A stretch of DNA of 35,454 bases from UMGS621 sp964468815 (lineage in GTDB: Bacteria; Bacillota; Clostridia; Christensenellales; Borkfalkiaceae): positions 1-35,454 of the forward strand of contig CAYXWN010000018.1 of the NCBI GenBank assembly GCA_964468815.1, read 5' to 3'. The notes under the pieces were generated by a model. That model did not search any database and was not told the origin of the DNA. It was given only the letters and a program-made list of their open reading frames with translations. Shown piece by piece: positions 15,129-23,454 of this stretch (its first letter is position 1; the number at the start of each line of letters is the position of its first letter). The translations under genes were made by a program, and so were the position numbers.

Positions 15129-16340
15129 ATGAAACGCTTTCGTAGTCATCGGCACACGATCTGTGCCGCGACGATCGGATACGCCACACAAGCGATCGTC
15201 AATAATTTCGCCCCTTTATTATTCGTCTTTTTCCAAAGCGAATTTCAAATTCCGTGGAGTATGATCACCATACTCATTACGGTTAATTTTCTCACGCAAT
15301 TATGCGTCGATTTAATCGCCGCCGTCGTCGTGGATAAAATCGGATACCGCCCTTGTTGCGTATTCGCCCATACCTGTTGCGCCTTAGGGCTAATCGGCTT
15401 GGGGATTCTCCCTTATTGCTTTTCTTCTCCTTTTACCGGACTTTTAATCGCGGTGTTTTTATACGCCATCGGCGGAGGCTTGGTAGAAGTCATTATTTCT
15501 CCGCTCGTCGAAGCGTGCCCGACGAAACAAAAATCGTCCGTCATGGGCTTACTCCACTCTTTTTACTGTTGGGGGCAAGTCGCCGTGATTCTTTTATCAA
15601 CGGTTTTCTTTTTAACCGTCGGCATTGAAAATTGGAGAATATTATCTCGACTTTGGGCGATCGTTCCTCTGTTCAACGCGGTGTATTTCCTTTTCGTCCC
15701 GATCTACTCTTCGCAAGAAGCGGAAAATAAAACACCGCTACGCTCGTTATTCCGAAACAAGTTATTTTGGATCTTTGCCCTCTTAATGTTCTGTGCAGGC
15801 ACGGCGGAATTGTCCGTTGCGCAATGGGCTTCGGCTTTCGCGGAAACCGGACTCAACGTATCCAAAACCGTAGGCGATCTGCTCGGTCCGTGTCTGTTTG
15901 CCTTATTGATGGGGATCAGCCGTATCCTCTACGCCCAAGTGTGCAAGCGGTTCGATATCAAAAACATTATTTTAATCAGCGCGATTTTATGTTTGGTCGG
16001 ATACTTACTTACGTCGCTATCCCCCATTCCGGCACTTTCTTTGCTTGGTTGCGGAATTTGCGGTTTTGCAGTCGGCGTGTTTTGGCCCGGCACTTACAGC
16101 GTCGCGGCAAAAGAATATCCGTCGGGCGGAACGACGATGTTTGCCCTACTCGCTCTTGCAGGCGATTTAGGGTGTTCGGGCGGTCCGACGATGGTCGGTT
16201 TAATCGCAGATCTCACGGGAGAATTAAAATTCGGACTTTTGGCGGCAACGATTTTTCCCATTCTCTCTATCGTCGGCATTTTTTTAAGCAAAAAAAATAT
16301 AAAATCGAAAAAAATGCTTTCAAACAGTTTTCAAAAATAA
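15129..16340 (+). CDS. MFS transporter
   Basis: A 403-residue major facilitator with twelve predicted membrane spans in two halves separated by a hydrophilic linker (about 195-212). Typical features are DKIGYRPC in the loop between spans 2 and 3 and the Gly-rich final spans. The sequence has the flavour of FucP-like sugar or metabolite permeases (YAIGGGLVEVIISPLVEACP), but the substrate cannot be read. AAGGAA lies about ten bases before the ATG. No neighbour suggests a cargo: an orphan nucleotidyltransferase precedes and a tRNA gene follows, whose promoter overlaps the 3' end of this gene. Confidence 0.85.
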   Translation: MKRFRSHRHTICAATIGYATQAIVNNFAPLLFVFFQSEFQIPWSMITILITVNFLTQLCVDLIAAVVVDKIGYRPCCVFAHTCCALGLIGLGILPYCFSSPFTGLLIAVFLYAIGGGLVEVIISPLVEACPTKQKSSVMGLLHSFYCWGQVAVILLSTVFFLTVGIENWRILSRLWAIVPLFNAVYFLFVPIYSSQEAENKTPLRSLFRNKLFWIFALLMFCAGTAELSVAQWASAFAETGLNVSKTVGDLLGPCLFALLMGISRILYAQVCKRFDIKNIILISAILCLVGYLLTSLSPIPALSLLGCGICGFAVGVFWPGTYSVAAKEYPSGGTTMFALLALAGDLGCSGGPTMVGLIADLTGELKFGLLAATIFPILSIVGIFLSKKNIKSKKMLSNSFQK

Positions 16341-16356
16341 AAAAATGTGCTATAAT
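16328..16356 (+). promoter_or_regulatory. promoter of tRNA-Val
   Basis: Perfect TATAAT at 16351-16356 and a partial -35 (TTTTCA, 16328-16333) 17 bases upstream, inside the last codons of the MFS gene. Confidence 0.6.
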
Positions 16357-16374
16357 AGTTTTTGCTTGGAACGA

Positions 16375-16451
16375 GAAGGTATAGCTCAGTTGGTCAGAGC
16401 GCTTGCTTGACATGCAAGAGGTCGTAGGTTCAAATCCTACTATCTTCACCA
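16375..16451 (+). tRNA. tRNA-Val (GAC)
   Basis: A full cloverleaf of 77 bases with encoded CCA. The acceptor stem GAAGGTA/TATCTTC closes with one G-U pair. The D arm is GCTC...GAGC, the anticodon stem CTTGC/GCAAG with loop TTGACAT gives anticodon GAC (valine codon GUC/GUU), and the T arm is GTAGG TTCAAAT CCTAC. Discriminator base A73. It has its own promoter and a terminator directly after it, and no other tRNA gene is near. Confidence 0.97.
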
Positions 16452-16460
16452 CATTGCCAC

Positions 16461-16513
16461 AAAGGTATTAAAAAAGGTTTTCTATTTTAGACAATCTTTT
16501 TAATACCTTTTTT
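16461..16513 (+). terminator. terminator of tRNA-Val
   Basis: A 14-bp perfect stem AAAGGTATTAAAAA/TTTTTAATACCTTT with a loop of about 22 bases, followed by further T residues. Ten bases after the CCA end. Confidence 0.75.
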
Positions 16514-16648
16514 ACTTTTACAATCTCCCCTGATTGTTAAACAAAAAAAGCATTGCTAAACCTGCCAAAAACAATTAAAATCAACAACACCATGCAAAAG
16601 GGAGATATTATTAAATTAACGTCTATACGCGGGAGTGATTTTTTTCTA

Positions 16649-16676
16649 TAAAAAAAGACGGAATTGAGTCCGTCTT
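16649..16676 (-). terminator. terminator of small lipoprotein gene
   Basis: AAGACGGA/TCCGTCTT (16655-16662 with 16669-16676), six-base loop, then a run of seven U residues on the minus strand. It lies right after the gene end at 16687. Confidence 0.85.
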
Positions 16677-16686
16677 GAAAACGCCG

Positions 16687-17097
16687 TTAGGCGTTTTTGA
16701 AAATGTCGATCATCGATTTCGCGTTAATCCCGATCGGAACTAATAAGCAATTGCCGTTTACGATATCACATTCTTCTCCGGCTTTATACAAATCACTTAC
16801 TAAGCCCTTTAATGCGTCGGATTCCGAAACAGCCTTATTCATGTCGTCCGTCGAATTGAACTCGATGATAACTGCCGTATTGATTAAATCCTTGTTGAAT
16901 ACGTGCAATTTCACGACCAACTGTTGCTCTTCCAACTGCTCTTCGATAGACTTCGTTACGCCTTCAAGCGTTTCGGACTGCGTATAACCGGCATCCTTAA
17001 AAGCCTTTTCGATTTTGCCGTAACTGCTACAAGCCGTAAACAGTAAAACAGCAGTCAACATGAGTGCGATTAACGGAATCAATACTCTCTTTTTCAT
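16687..17097 (-). CDS. small lipoprotein of unknown function
   Basis: A 136-residue exported protein. The ATG at 17097 has GGAG upstream and begins a signal peptide MKKRVLIPLIALMLTAVLLF followed by the lipobox FTAC (Cys23), so the mature protein is lipid-anchored to the outer face of the membrane. The rest (about 110 residues) is a mixed alpha/beta domain with an acidic helix EEQLEEQQ and two cysteines (DIVNGNC). No family is recognised; it has its own promoter and terminator and is probably monocistronic. Confidence 0.8.
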   Translation of the reverse strand: MKKRVLIPLIALMLTAVLLFTACSSYGKIEKAFKDAGYTQSETLEGVTKSIEEQLEEQQLVVKLHVFNKDLINTAVIIEFNSTDDMNKAVSESDALKGLVSDLYKAGEECDIVNGNCLLVPIGINAKSMIDIFKNA

Positions 17098-17122
17098 TTG
17101 GGTTTTCTCCTTTTTTCTTTTT

Positions 17123-17152
17123 ATTATATCATGAAACAAATCGTTCTGTCAA
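17123..17152 (-). promoter_or_regulatory. promoter of lipoprotein gene
   Basis: Minus strand perfect TTGACA (17152-17147), 18-base spacer, perfect TATAAT (17128-17123). Among the strongest sites in the window. Confidence 0.8.
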
Positions 17153-17188
17153 TATAGATAACACGACACTTTCGGCAAAACCGTCGTT

Positions 17189-17467
17189 TTACGCCGAATA
17201 AATAACCAACAAGGCGACAACCGCGATATGAATCAAGACGGATAGCGCGTTAACGACGTGAAAATAGACTTTTTGCGTCTTATGCCGAAACAAAATCATT
17301 GCAAGATAACCGCCGATCGCTCCGCCTAAAAAAGAAAGCGTTAAAAGCGTCTTTTCGGGAACGCGCCAACGGTTATGCTTTGCCCGGTATTTATCCGTCG
17401 CATATGTAAAAAACGCGACGACGCTCATGATGCCGATAACGATAAGTGCAATTTGATATGCTTTCAT
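17189..17467 (-). CDS. DUF1294 family membrane protein
   Basis: A 92-residue protein with three hydrophobic segments. It matches DUF1294: DKYRAKHNRWRVPEKTLL followed by LGGAIGGYLAMILFRHKTQK and a last span. The conserved RVPEKTLL and FRHKT blocks are intact. The function is unknown. AAGGG precedes the ATG. It lies 51 bases downstream of the serine dehydratase and no separate promoter is evident, so it is probably co-transcribed. Confidence 0.9.
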   Translation of the reverse strand: MKAYQIALIVIGIMSVVAFFTYATDKYRAKHNRWRVPEKTLLTLSFLGGAIGGYLAMILFRHKTQKVYFHVVNALSVLIHIAVVALLVIYSA

Positions 17468-17518
17468 GATTTCCCTTTTTTACTTGTTCTTTCAGAAAAT
17501 TGTTACAACACGCCGTTC

Positions 17519-18712
17519 TTACTCATCGCGATAAAGTTTTGCCAATCCGCCCTCGGCGGTTTCGCGATAGCGACCGGAAAGATCGCACCCCGTTTCATAC
17601 ATCGTGCGAATGATCGTATCCAAAGACACTTTACGGGTATACGTCAAAAAATTTGCAATGTTAAGTGCATTGATCGCGCGCATGGCGGCAACTGCATTGC
17701 GCTCGATACACGGAATTTGGACAAGTCCGCGGACGGGATCACACGTCAAGCCCAAATGATGCTCCATTGCGACCTCTGCGGCGTATTCGATCTGCTCGAT
17801 ATCCATTTCAAAGAGTTCGGCAAGCCCTGCCGCCGCCATCGAACAAGCGCTTCCGATCTCCGCTTGGCAGCCACATTCCGCACCGCTGATCGAAGCGTTC
17901 GTCTTAATAAGATTTCCAACCAAACCTGCCGTTGCAAGGGCGCGAACGACGGCGGAATCAGAAAGTTTTTTATCTCTTTGCATATAATACATAACCGCCG
18001 GAATCACCCCGGCAGCACCGCAAGTCGGCGCGGTGACAACCGTTCCGCCCGCAGCGTTTTCTTCCGCCACCGCAAAAGCATAGGCACAAACCATGCGATT
18101 TTCCGCAATTTCACGCGTTTCCCCTATATGCTTGCTCTGCAAAAGGTATTTCGCCTTGCGCAGCACGTGCAATCCCCCGGGCAACTCGCCTTCCGCGCGT
18201 AAGCCGGCACAAACGGTAGCCTTCATCTGCGCCCAAATTCCACTCAGATATTCTTCCATCTCCGGCTCGACCGAAAAGACGTAATCGGGAATTCTCATAT
18301 CCTGCTCCGCCAAATACGCTTTGATTTCCTCAAAACTGTTCAACGAATAAACTTCGGGCGTATCCGGTACGGTTTCTCCCTCAAAGAGGATTCTGCCGCC
18401 CCCGACCGAATAAATCGTATGCCTTGCAATCTCTTTTCCGTCCGTTATTACGACCGCTTCCATAGTATTGGGGTGAACCAAATCGCGCGAAGAATCGTCA
18501 AAAATAATTTCAGCGCGATCTCCGAGAACGCTTTGCAAAACGAGATCCGTCCCGTGCCCTTTGCCCGTCAACGAAAGCGAACCGTACAAATAAATGCGAA
18601 AAAAAGCATTCGGATACAGTTCTTTCAGTGCTTTTGCCGCCTTTTCCGGACCGATTGCATGCGAACTGGAAGGACCTCTTCCGATTTGATATAATTCACG
18701 CAAAGACTTCAT
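17519..18712 (-). CDS. L-serine ammonia-lyase, iron-sulfur dependent, single chain
   Basis: A 397-residue serine deaminase that converts serine to pyruvate and ammonia. The N-terminal beta domain begins SLRELYQIGRGPSSSHAIGP and the C-terminal alpha domain carries the [4Fe-4S] and substrate motifs APTCGAAGVIP, GAECGCQAEIGSACS and CDPVRGLVQIPCIERNA. In Bacillus and many clostridia the two domains are separate genes (sdaAB and sdaAA); here they are fused. The start at 18712 has GGGAGA upstream. The enzyme is oxygen-sensitive, fitting an anaerobe. Transcribed from the promoter at 18775-18803. Confidence 0.93.
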   Translation of the reverse strand: MKSLRELYQIGRGPSSSHAIGPEKAAKALKELYPNAFFRIYLYGSLSLTGKGHGTDLVLQSVLGDRAEIIFDDSSRDLVHPNTMEAVVITDGKEIARHTIYSVGGGRILFEGETVPDTPEVYSLNSFEEIKAYLAEQDMRIPDYVFSVEPEMEEYLSGIWAQMKATVCAGLRAEGELPGGLHVLRKAKYLLQSKHIGETREIAENRMVCAYAFAVAEENAAGGTVVTAPTCGAAGVIPAVMYYMQRDKKLSDSAVVRALATAGLVGNLIKTNASISGAECGCQAEIGSACSMAAAGLAELFEMDIEQIEYAAEVAMEHHLGLTCDPVRGLVQIPCIERNAVAAMRAINALNIANFLTYTRKVSLDTIIRTMYETGCDLSGRYRETAEGGLAKLYRDE

Positions 18713-18774
18713 GATTTTCTCCCGAAAAAAGGGCGAATATTCCGTCAAACGAAACTGCCCTCGATATTTATTTT

Positions 18775-18803
18775 ATTGTAACATGAATTTATCAAACCGT
18801 CAA
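18775..18803 (-). promoter_or_regulatory. promoter of serine ammonia-lyase
   Basis: Minus strand TTGACG (18803-18798), 17-base spacer, TACAAT (18780-18775). Confidence 0.75.
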
Positions 18804-18884
18804 CCGTTTTGAAAAATCCATCCGAAAAATTTTCCGCCTTTTTCTAAAAACAATTTTCTCGGCAATTTACCGAACTTCTATTGT

Positions 18885-18922
18885 TAAAAACGCGCCCATT
18901 CGATTCCGATCGAAAGGGCGCG
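18885..18922 (-). terminator. terminator of the arabinofuranoside operon
   Basis: An outer stem CGCGCCC/GGGCGCG and an inner stem TTCGAT/ATCGAA, followed on the minus strand by five U residues. It lies about 20 bases after the GH51 stop and closes the seven-gene operon. Confidence 0.85.
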
Positions 18923-18941
18923 CACTAAGAAAGATTTTCTA

Positions 18942-20393
18942 TTAAAAACCGATAAACTGAACGGAATGAGCCTTTAACACTACGTTATTTTTTCTTTCAA
19001 CGTCTTTTAAGACAACCTTATTCGGACAGTCGAACGTATTAATCGCATCGAGATCTTTCGAAACGATTTCTCTTACGCTCTTAACCTCTACTTCAAACGG
19101 CAAAGAAAGTTCGTAATCCTCTTCGGACAAATTGACGGCAAACAACGTTCCTTTTTCTCCGTTTACCGCCGCGGCACACGCGATCGCAGGATATTCTCCG
19201 TACGCATTACAATGCACGGACGGAGCATCGGTATATACCTTTAAGGCAGTTCCTCTCATTCTTGCCGCAGCCTCTGCGAACGGATAAAATATCGTCTGTT
19301 TTAACGTTCTGCCCTCGTTTTCGGTCAAGATCGGCGCGATTACGTTTACAAGTTGCGCAAGGCACGCGGAATCAATTCGGTCGCAATGATTGATTAACTC
19401 GGTCAGCAAAGACGCAAATACAATACAATCGCTATAATCGTATTTACTTTCAAGCCGCTCCGGCCCGACCGTCCAAAGATCCTTTCCCGCCTCGTCGTCG
19501 TAATGCCTCCACACGTTCCATTCGTCAACCGAAAGCATCATGGTCTTTGGCGAACGTTTTTCGGCTTTTACCACGTCGCACGTCGCGATAATCGTATCAA
19601 GATTCTGCTTAAAATGAGCGAAACTTCCCAAATAACTTTTGAGATCGAACTGTTCGGAATTGTCCGAATAGTAATAACTGTGCACCGAAATATTGTCCAC
19701 TATATCGTACGTCTTTTCCAACACCTTTCTGTCCCACGAAGGGTAAGACGGAATAACGGTATTGCTCGAACCGCAAACAGTCAATTTCAGACTCGGATCA
19801 AACGCGCGGAAAAGTTTTGCCGTTTCGGTCGCAAGCGCACCGTATTCTTCCGCGGATTTATGTCCGATCTGCCAATCGCCGTCCATTTCGTTTCCCAAAC
19901 ACCAACGTTTGACGTTAAAAGGCTTATACCCGTGCGATTCGCGTAAATCCGCATAATAGCCGACTTGCCCGTTACAATACTCCAAAAGTTCGGCAGCCTC
20001 TTTGGGACCTGCCGTGCCCAAATTCACGCACATGATCGGCGAAAAACCGACCTCTTGCGCATAACGCAAAAACTCCGCCGTGCCGACCTCGTTCGGTTCT
20101 GCTTGTTTCCAAGCATAATCCAAACGCATTTTTCTGTCCTTTCCGATACCGTCTTTCCAATCGTACCCGGAAACGAAGTTGCCGCCCGGATATCTCACCG
20201 CGGTAACCCCCAATTCGCGAATCAATTCTTTTACGTCGTTTCTGAACCCGAATGCATCTGCCGTCGCATGATTCTTTTGATAAATCCCGCCGTAAACGCA
20301 TCTGCCGATATGCTCCACGAACGAGCCGTAAAGTTCCGAATTGATTTTTCCGATCACGACGTCCGAATCAAATTTAACCTTAATTTTCTTCAT
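18942..20393 (-). CDS. GH51 alpha-L-arabinofuranosidase
   Basis: A 483-residue enzyme without signal peptide, so cytoplasmic. It has the GH51 opening (YGSFVEHIGRCVYGGIY) and the catalytic pair: acid/base E169 in WCLGNEMDG and nucleophile E291 in LSVDEWNVW. It releases terminal alpha-linked L-arabinofuranose from oligosaccharides. It is the last gene of the operon, nine bases after the ARH-fold lipoprotein gene, with AGGTTG before the ATG. Together with the GH127 enzyme at the other end of the operon it covers both alpha and beta arabinofuranosyl bonds. Length and motifs match characterised intracellular GH51 enzymes. Confidence 0.93.
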   Translation of the reverse strand: MKKIKVKFDSDVVIGKINSELYGSFVEHIGRCVYGGIYQKNHATADAFGFRNDVKELIRELGVTAVRYPGGNFVSGYDWKDGIGKDRKMRLDYAWKQAEPNEVGTAEFLRYAQEVGFSPIMCVNLGTAGPKEAAELLEYCNGQVGYYADLRESHGYKPFNVKRWCLGNEMDGDWQIGHKSAEEYGALATETAKLFRAFDPSLKLTVCGSSNTVIPSYPSWDRKVLEKTYDIVDNISVHSYYYSDNSEQFDLKSYLGSFAHFKQNLDTIIATCDVVKAEKRSPKTMMLSVDEWNVWRHYDDEAGKDLWTVGPERLESKYDYSDCIVFASLLTELINHCDRIDSACLAQLVNVIAPILTENEGRTLKQTIFYPFAEAAARMRGTALKVYTDAPSVHCNAYGEYPAIACAAAVNGEKGTLFAVNLSEEDYELSLPFEVEVKSVREIVSKDLDAINTFDCPNKVVLKDVERKNNVVLKAHSVQFIGF

Positions 20394-20402
20394 TTTTTCA
20401 AC

Positions 20403-22553
20403 CTATTGATTTCTTAACTTAATATTACCCTTTCTTATCTCGAAGCAATCGAGATAAATATCGGAATCGCTGTACATTTCAAGCATGATCGTATGCTCGC
20501 CGTCACCGAGAGATACGCCGAAATCAGCCCAATTCCCCGAACCGAAATCCGCCGTTTCCCCCTGCGCTAAAAGGGGCAAATTGAATTGATACGTACCGTC
20601 GATATACACTTTAACAACACCCTGCCAATGGCTGTTGTTTTTGTAATACACGCGAACGTTGCTAAAACAATCGGAATCGCCCTGTACCTTAAAGCGAATC
20701 TTATCTCCCTGAGAAAACGTTACCGCTTTGCCGCCTACGGCGTTTGCCGCGTTCACCGCCTGAGCATCGCCTGCGACCTCGCAATTTTCCGCTTGAATCC
20801 GATAACATTCTCTCGCGACCGAATCCGAAACATTTTCCACGAATAAATCGTCGATATAAAGAATCGCCGAGGATTGCGATTGCTTGGGGATATGGATTCC
20901 GATCTTCATTTCTTCGGACGAAGCAGTAAAGGTAAGTTCTGCCTTTAAGTGCCGTTCAAGCGAATTGATCGGCGTCGAATAAGAATGGGAATAATAATGA
21001 TTTCCGTCTTCGGCAAAAATTCTGATTTCCGTACCCGACTCTACCGCGACATATAAAATCACGTGATAAATATCGCCTTTTACGAGAGATAACTTTTGAT
21101 ACGCTTTCGCGCCGTCCGTACCGGTAATCAATATTTCTCCGCCGACCTCCCCCGTATGCGCCGTTTTGGTCAACGAAAGTTCGCACCCCTCTGCCGTCCA
21201 GCTTTCCGTATTCTTATCGCGGAAGCCGTAATTATTTACGACGACCTCAGTCGGCTTACAATACGTTTGCGCTTTTATCGTATATTCGCTTTCCCCGACG
21301 CTTCCGCCGTTCGCCACGATCTGCGCTTCCATATTTTTAACCGTACGGTCTACGATCGTCTTTAACGTTTCTTCATCGGGATAATCGCCGCCGATATGAG
21401 CAAACCAAGAAGTGTCGTTGACATAAACAGAATCTTCACCCAAAAACGCACGATATTTTTCGGGCATGGCGTTATATCCCTTTATAATTCCCATCAAGCC
21501 GCCGACGGTCGCCGCAGTGCAATCGCCGTCATAACCGGCAAGCGAAGTAATCTTTAAAGATTGTTCAAAATCGTTCTCGCCGAAAATAATTCCCGTAAAG
21601 ATAAATCCGGCGCAAACGTCCAATGCGATTTGCGAATTTACGTTCATCAAGCGATGTCCTTGATGTTGCGCGACTAAACCGTGCGCGCACGCGCGCCAAT
21701 CTTCCGGATTTTTTTCGTAACAATCCAAAACGTATTGATACGCAGTATAAATATCGTTTGATTTTTCCATATGCTCGAACGCTTTTGCCAACGCCACGCG
21801 CGAATCGGTTTCGGTCATCGCATACGCATACATCAAAGAACACAGTCTGCCGAGATACAAGCCGTAACAATCCCCCGAAATCGTGGTAAACATTTCGGCA
21901 TACGCTGCCGCCGTCGTCGGCATATACGGGAACAACATTCCCAACGTTTCGTTTTCGATCCACGGTTCGGTCGCGCAATAAAGCGTATTGCCGTAAGCGT
22001 AAATTCCGACGTAAGGCGCAATGTAATTACTACTCTTAATTACTTCCATCGCCTTTTCTCCGCCGGCGGCGTCGCCTAAATCGTAATCTTTCCACATTTT
22101 CGTAATATCGGCATAACTTACGTTCGGTCCGAGTTTTTCAAAAATCCATTGATTGAACAAGTCGATATGGATATCGTCGTCACTCACCGCTTTTCCCTTG
22201 GAAACGCGCTTAAAAGACGGATCGTAAGGTCCTAACTGATAATAATTCGTTCCCAACGTCCCTGCGGCGATCGTACCGTTCGGCTCCCAATACCGATCGT
22301 CGATTCCGACCATCGGTTCAGGTCCGTCCCACACGTATTCAAATCCGCTTCCGTAGCCTAAAATATGCCCTACCCAGCCGCCGAGAATTTTATCTCTCAA
22401 ATCAGCCTTTTTTGCCGTAACCGTTTGAACGGTTGCCTTATAATCGTTTCCGACCGATTCGACGTATACGCCGTCCTCGACTCCTCCTGCGCAACCACAT
22501 AAGAAAGAAACACTCATAATAAACACCATTAAAACGTTGATTATTTTTTTCAT
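20403..22553 (-). CDS. secreted ADP-ribosylglycohydrolase-fold lipoprotein with carbohydrate-binding-like modules
   Basis: A 716-residue lipoprotein: signal peptide with lipobox LCGC (Cys21), then an ADP-ribosylglycohydrolase (ARH) domain at about 45-420. ARH hallmarks are ILGGWVGHILGYG (57-68), the acidic metal site SDDDIHIDL (124-132) and SLAGYDGDCTAATVGG (337-352; D342 and D344), equivalent to the usual GGDTDT. Two beta-sandwich modules follow: one at about 445-595 and a CBM6/35-like one at about 600-716 beginning YRIQAENCEVAG and ending IYLDCFEIRKG. ARH enzymes cleave ribofuranosyl bonds of ADP-ribose inside cells; an extracellular form in an arabinofuranosidase operon suggests a furanosidase for a plant or microbial glycan. 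That activity is inference. AAGGAG precedes the ATG. Confidence 0.88.
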   Translation of the reverse strand: MKKIINVLMVFIMSVSFLCGCAGGVEDGVYVESVGNDYKATVQTVTAKKADLRDKILGGWVGHILGYGSGFEYVWDGPEPMVGIDDRYWEPNGTIAAGTLGTNYYQLGPYDPSFKRVSKGKAVSDDDIHIDLFNQWIFEKLGPNVSYADITKMWKDYDLGDAAGGEKAMEVIKSSNYIAPYVGIYAYGNTLYCATEPWIENETLGMLFPYMPTTAAAYAEMFTTISGDCYGLYLGRLCSLMYAYAMTETDSRVALAKAFEHMEKSNDIYTAYQYVLDCYEKNPEDWRACAHGLVAQHQGHRLMNVNSQIALDVCAGFIFTGIIFGENDFEQSLKITSLAGYDGDCTAATVGGLMGIIKGYNAMPEKYRAFLGEDSVYVNDTSWFAHIGGDYPDEETLKTIVDRTVKNMEAQIVANGGSVGESEYTIKAQTYCKPTEVVVNNYGFRDKNTESWTAEGCELSLTKTAHTGEVGGEILITGTDGAKAYQKLSLVKGDIYHVILYVAVESGTEIRIFAEDGNHYYSHSYSTPINSLERHLKAELTFTASSEEMKIGIHIPKQSQSSAILYIDDLFVENVSDSVARECYRIQAENCEVAGDAQAVNAANAVGGKAVTFSQGDKIRFKVQGDSDCFSNVRVYYKNNSHWQGVVKVYIDGTYQFNLPLLAQGETADFGSGNWADFGVSLGDGEHTIMLEMYSDSDIYLDCFEIRKGNIKLRNQ

Positions 22554-22577
22554 TCCAAAATCTCCTTATCCTTTATC

Positions 22578-22600
22578 GTTTACACACGTGATCTGTAAAC
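22578..22600 (-). other. intercistronic hairpin
   Basis: GTTTACA/TGTAAAC perfect 7-bp stem with a nine-base loop between the MalG-type permease gene and the ARH-fold gene; no U-run, so more likely an mRNA processing or stability element than a terminator. Confidence 0.35.
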
Positions 22601-22602
22601 CG

Positions 22603-23454
22603 TTATTCTTTCACGCCCGAAAAACTAATTCCCTCGATAAAGAATTTTTGAGCGTAGAAAAAGATGATTACGGGCGGAATCATGGCGATGCAAGAGCCTG
22701 CCATTACCGTTCCCCATTTTGTGCCGAACGTATCGTTCATCGCGCTTAACGTAAGTTGCAAGGTGTACAACTCGGACGAACGAATGTAAAACAACGGTCC
22801 CATATAATCGTTATATCCGCCGATGAAAGAAAACAGAAGTTGCGTTATTACCGCCGGTTTCGACAACGGCAAAACAATCGTTAAAAAGATGCCGAACGAT
22901 CCCATGCCGTCCACCTTTGCCGCGTCGTCAAGTTCTTTCGGCAATCCCATCATAAACTGCCGAATAAAAAACACCGTGCCGGCACTTCCGAACATCCCCG
23001 GTATCATAAGGGGTGCCCACGAATCGTACCAACCTATTTTCGTGTACAGAATGTACGAAGGGATCATTGTGATAACGCCCGGAATCGCCATGGTCGCCAC
23101 GAATGCAAAGAAAATTTTATCTCTTCCCGGGAAGTTCATGTGAGAATATCCGAACGCCGCCAAAGACGACATGAATACGCCGATAAATAAGGGCGGAAGC
23201 ACGACTAACAACGTATTGATAAAACCCTTTGCGAAATTGACGTATTCCGAAACCAAGAACACTTCTTTATAATTATCTAACGTGATCTTCGTCGGAAACC
23301 ACCGAATCGGACTGACGAACATCTCGCTCATTTCCTTAAAGGACGAGGACAACATCCAGAAAAACGGCAACAACATTACAAAGCATAAAAACACGAGCAA
23401 CACGTATAACAAACACGTCGTAACGATATAGCCGATTGATTTTTTATTAGTCAT
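22603..23454 (-). CDS. sugar ABC transporter permease, MalG type
   Basis: A 283-residue inner-membrane protein with six predicted spans and the EAA loop that docks the ATPase (about 175-205, ELDDAAKVDGMGSFGIF...LPLSKPA). It belongs to the carbohydrate-uptake-1 family (MalG/AraQ-like). The ATG at 23454 is chosen over the longer frame because AGGTGGG lies nine bases upstream; the start overlaps the end of the MalF-type gene by eight bases. With the preceding permease it forms the channel for the sugar bound by the lipoprotein encoded upstream. Confidence 0.92.
   Translation of the reverse strand: MTNKKSIGYIVTTCLLYVLLVFLCFVMLLPFFWMLSSSFKEMSEMFVSPIRWFPTKITLDNYKEVFLVSEYVNFAKGFINTLLVVLPPLFIGVFMSSLAAFGYSHMNFPGRDKIFFAFVATMAIPGVITMIPSYILYTKIGWYDSWAPLMIPGMFGSAGTVFFIRQFMMGLPKELDDAAKVDGMGSFGIFLTIVLPLSKPAVITQLLFSFIGGYNDYMGPLFYIRSSELYTLQLTLSAMNDTFGTKWGTVMAGSCIAMIPPVIIFFYAQKFFIEGISFSGVKE

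Noticed and set aside
16592..16651. 19-residue frame MQKGDIIKLTSIRGSDFFL after tRNA-Val
   Set aside because: No ribosome site or promoter, runs into the terminator of the opposite gene; the start resembles some RNA-binding beta-barrels but it is too short to support.
17375..18202. 275-codon plus-strand frame opposite serine ammonia-lyase
   Set aside because: Antisense to two genes with firm family matches; no translation signal.
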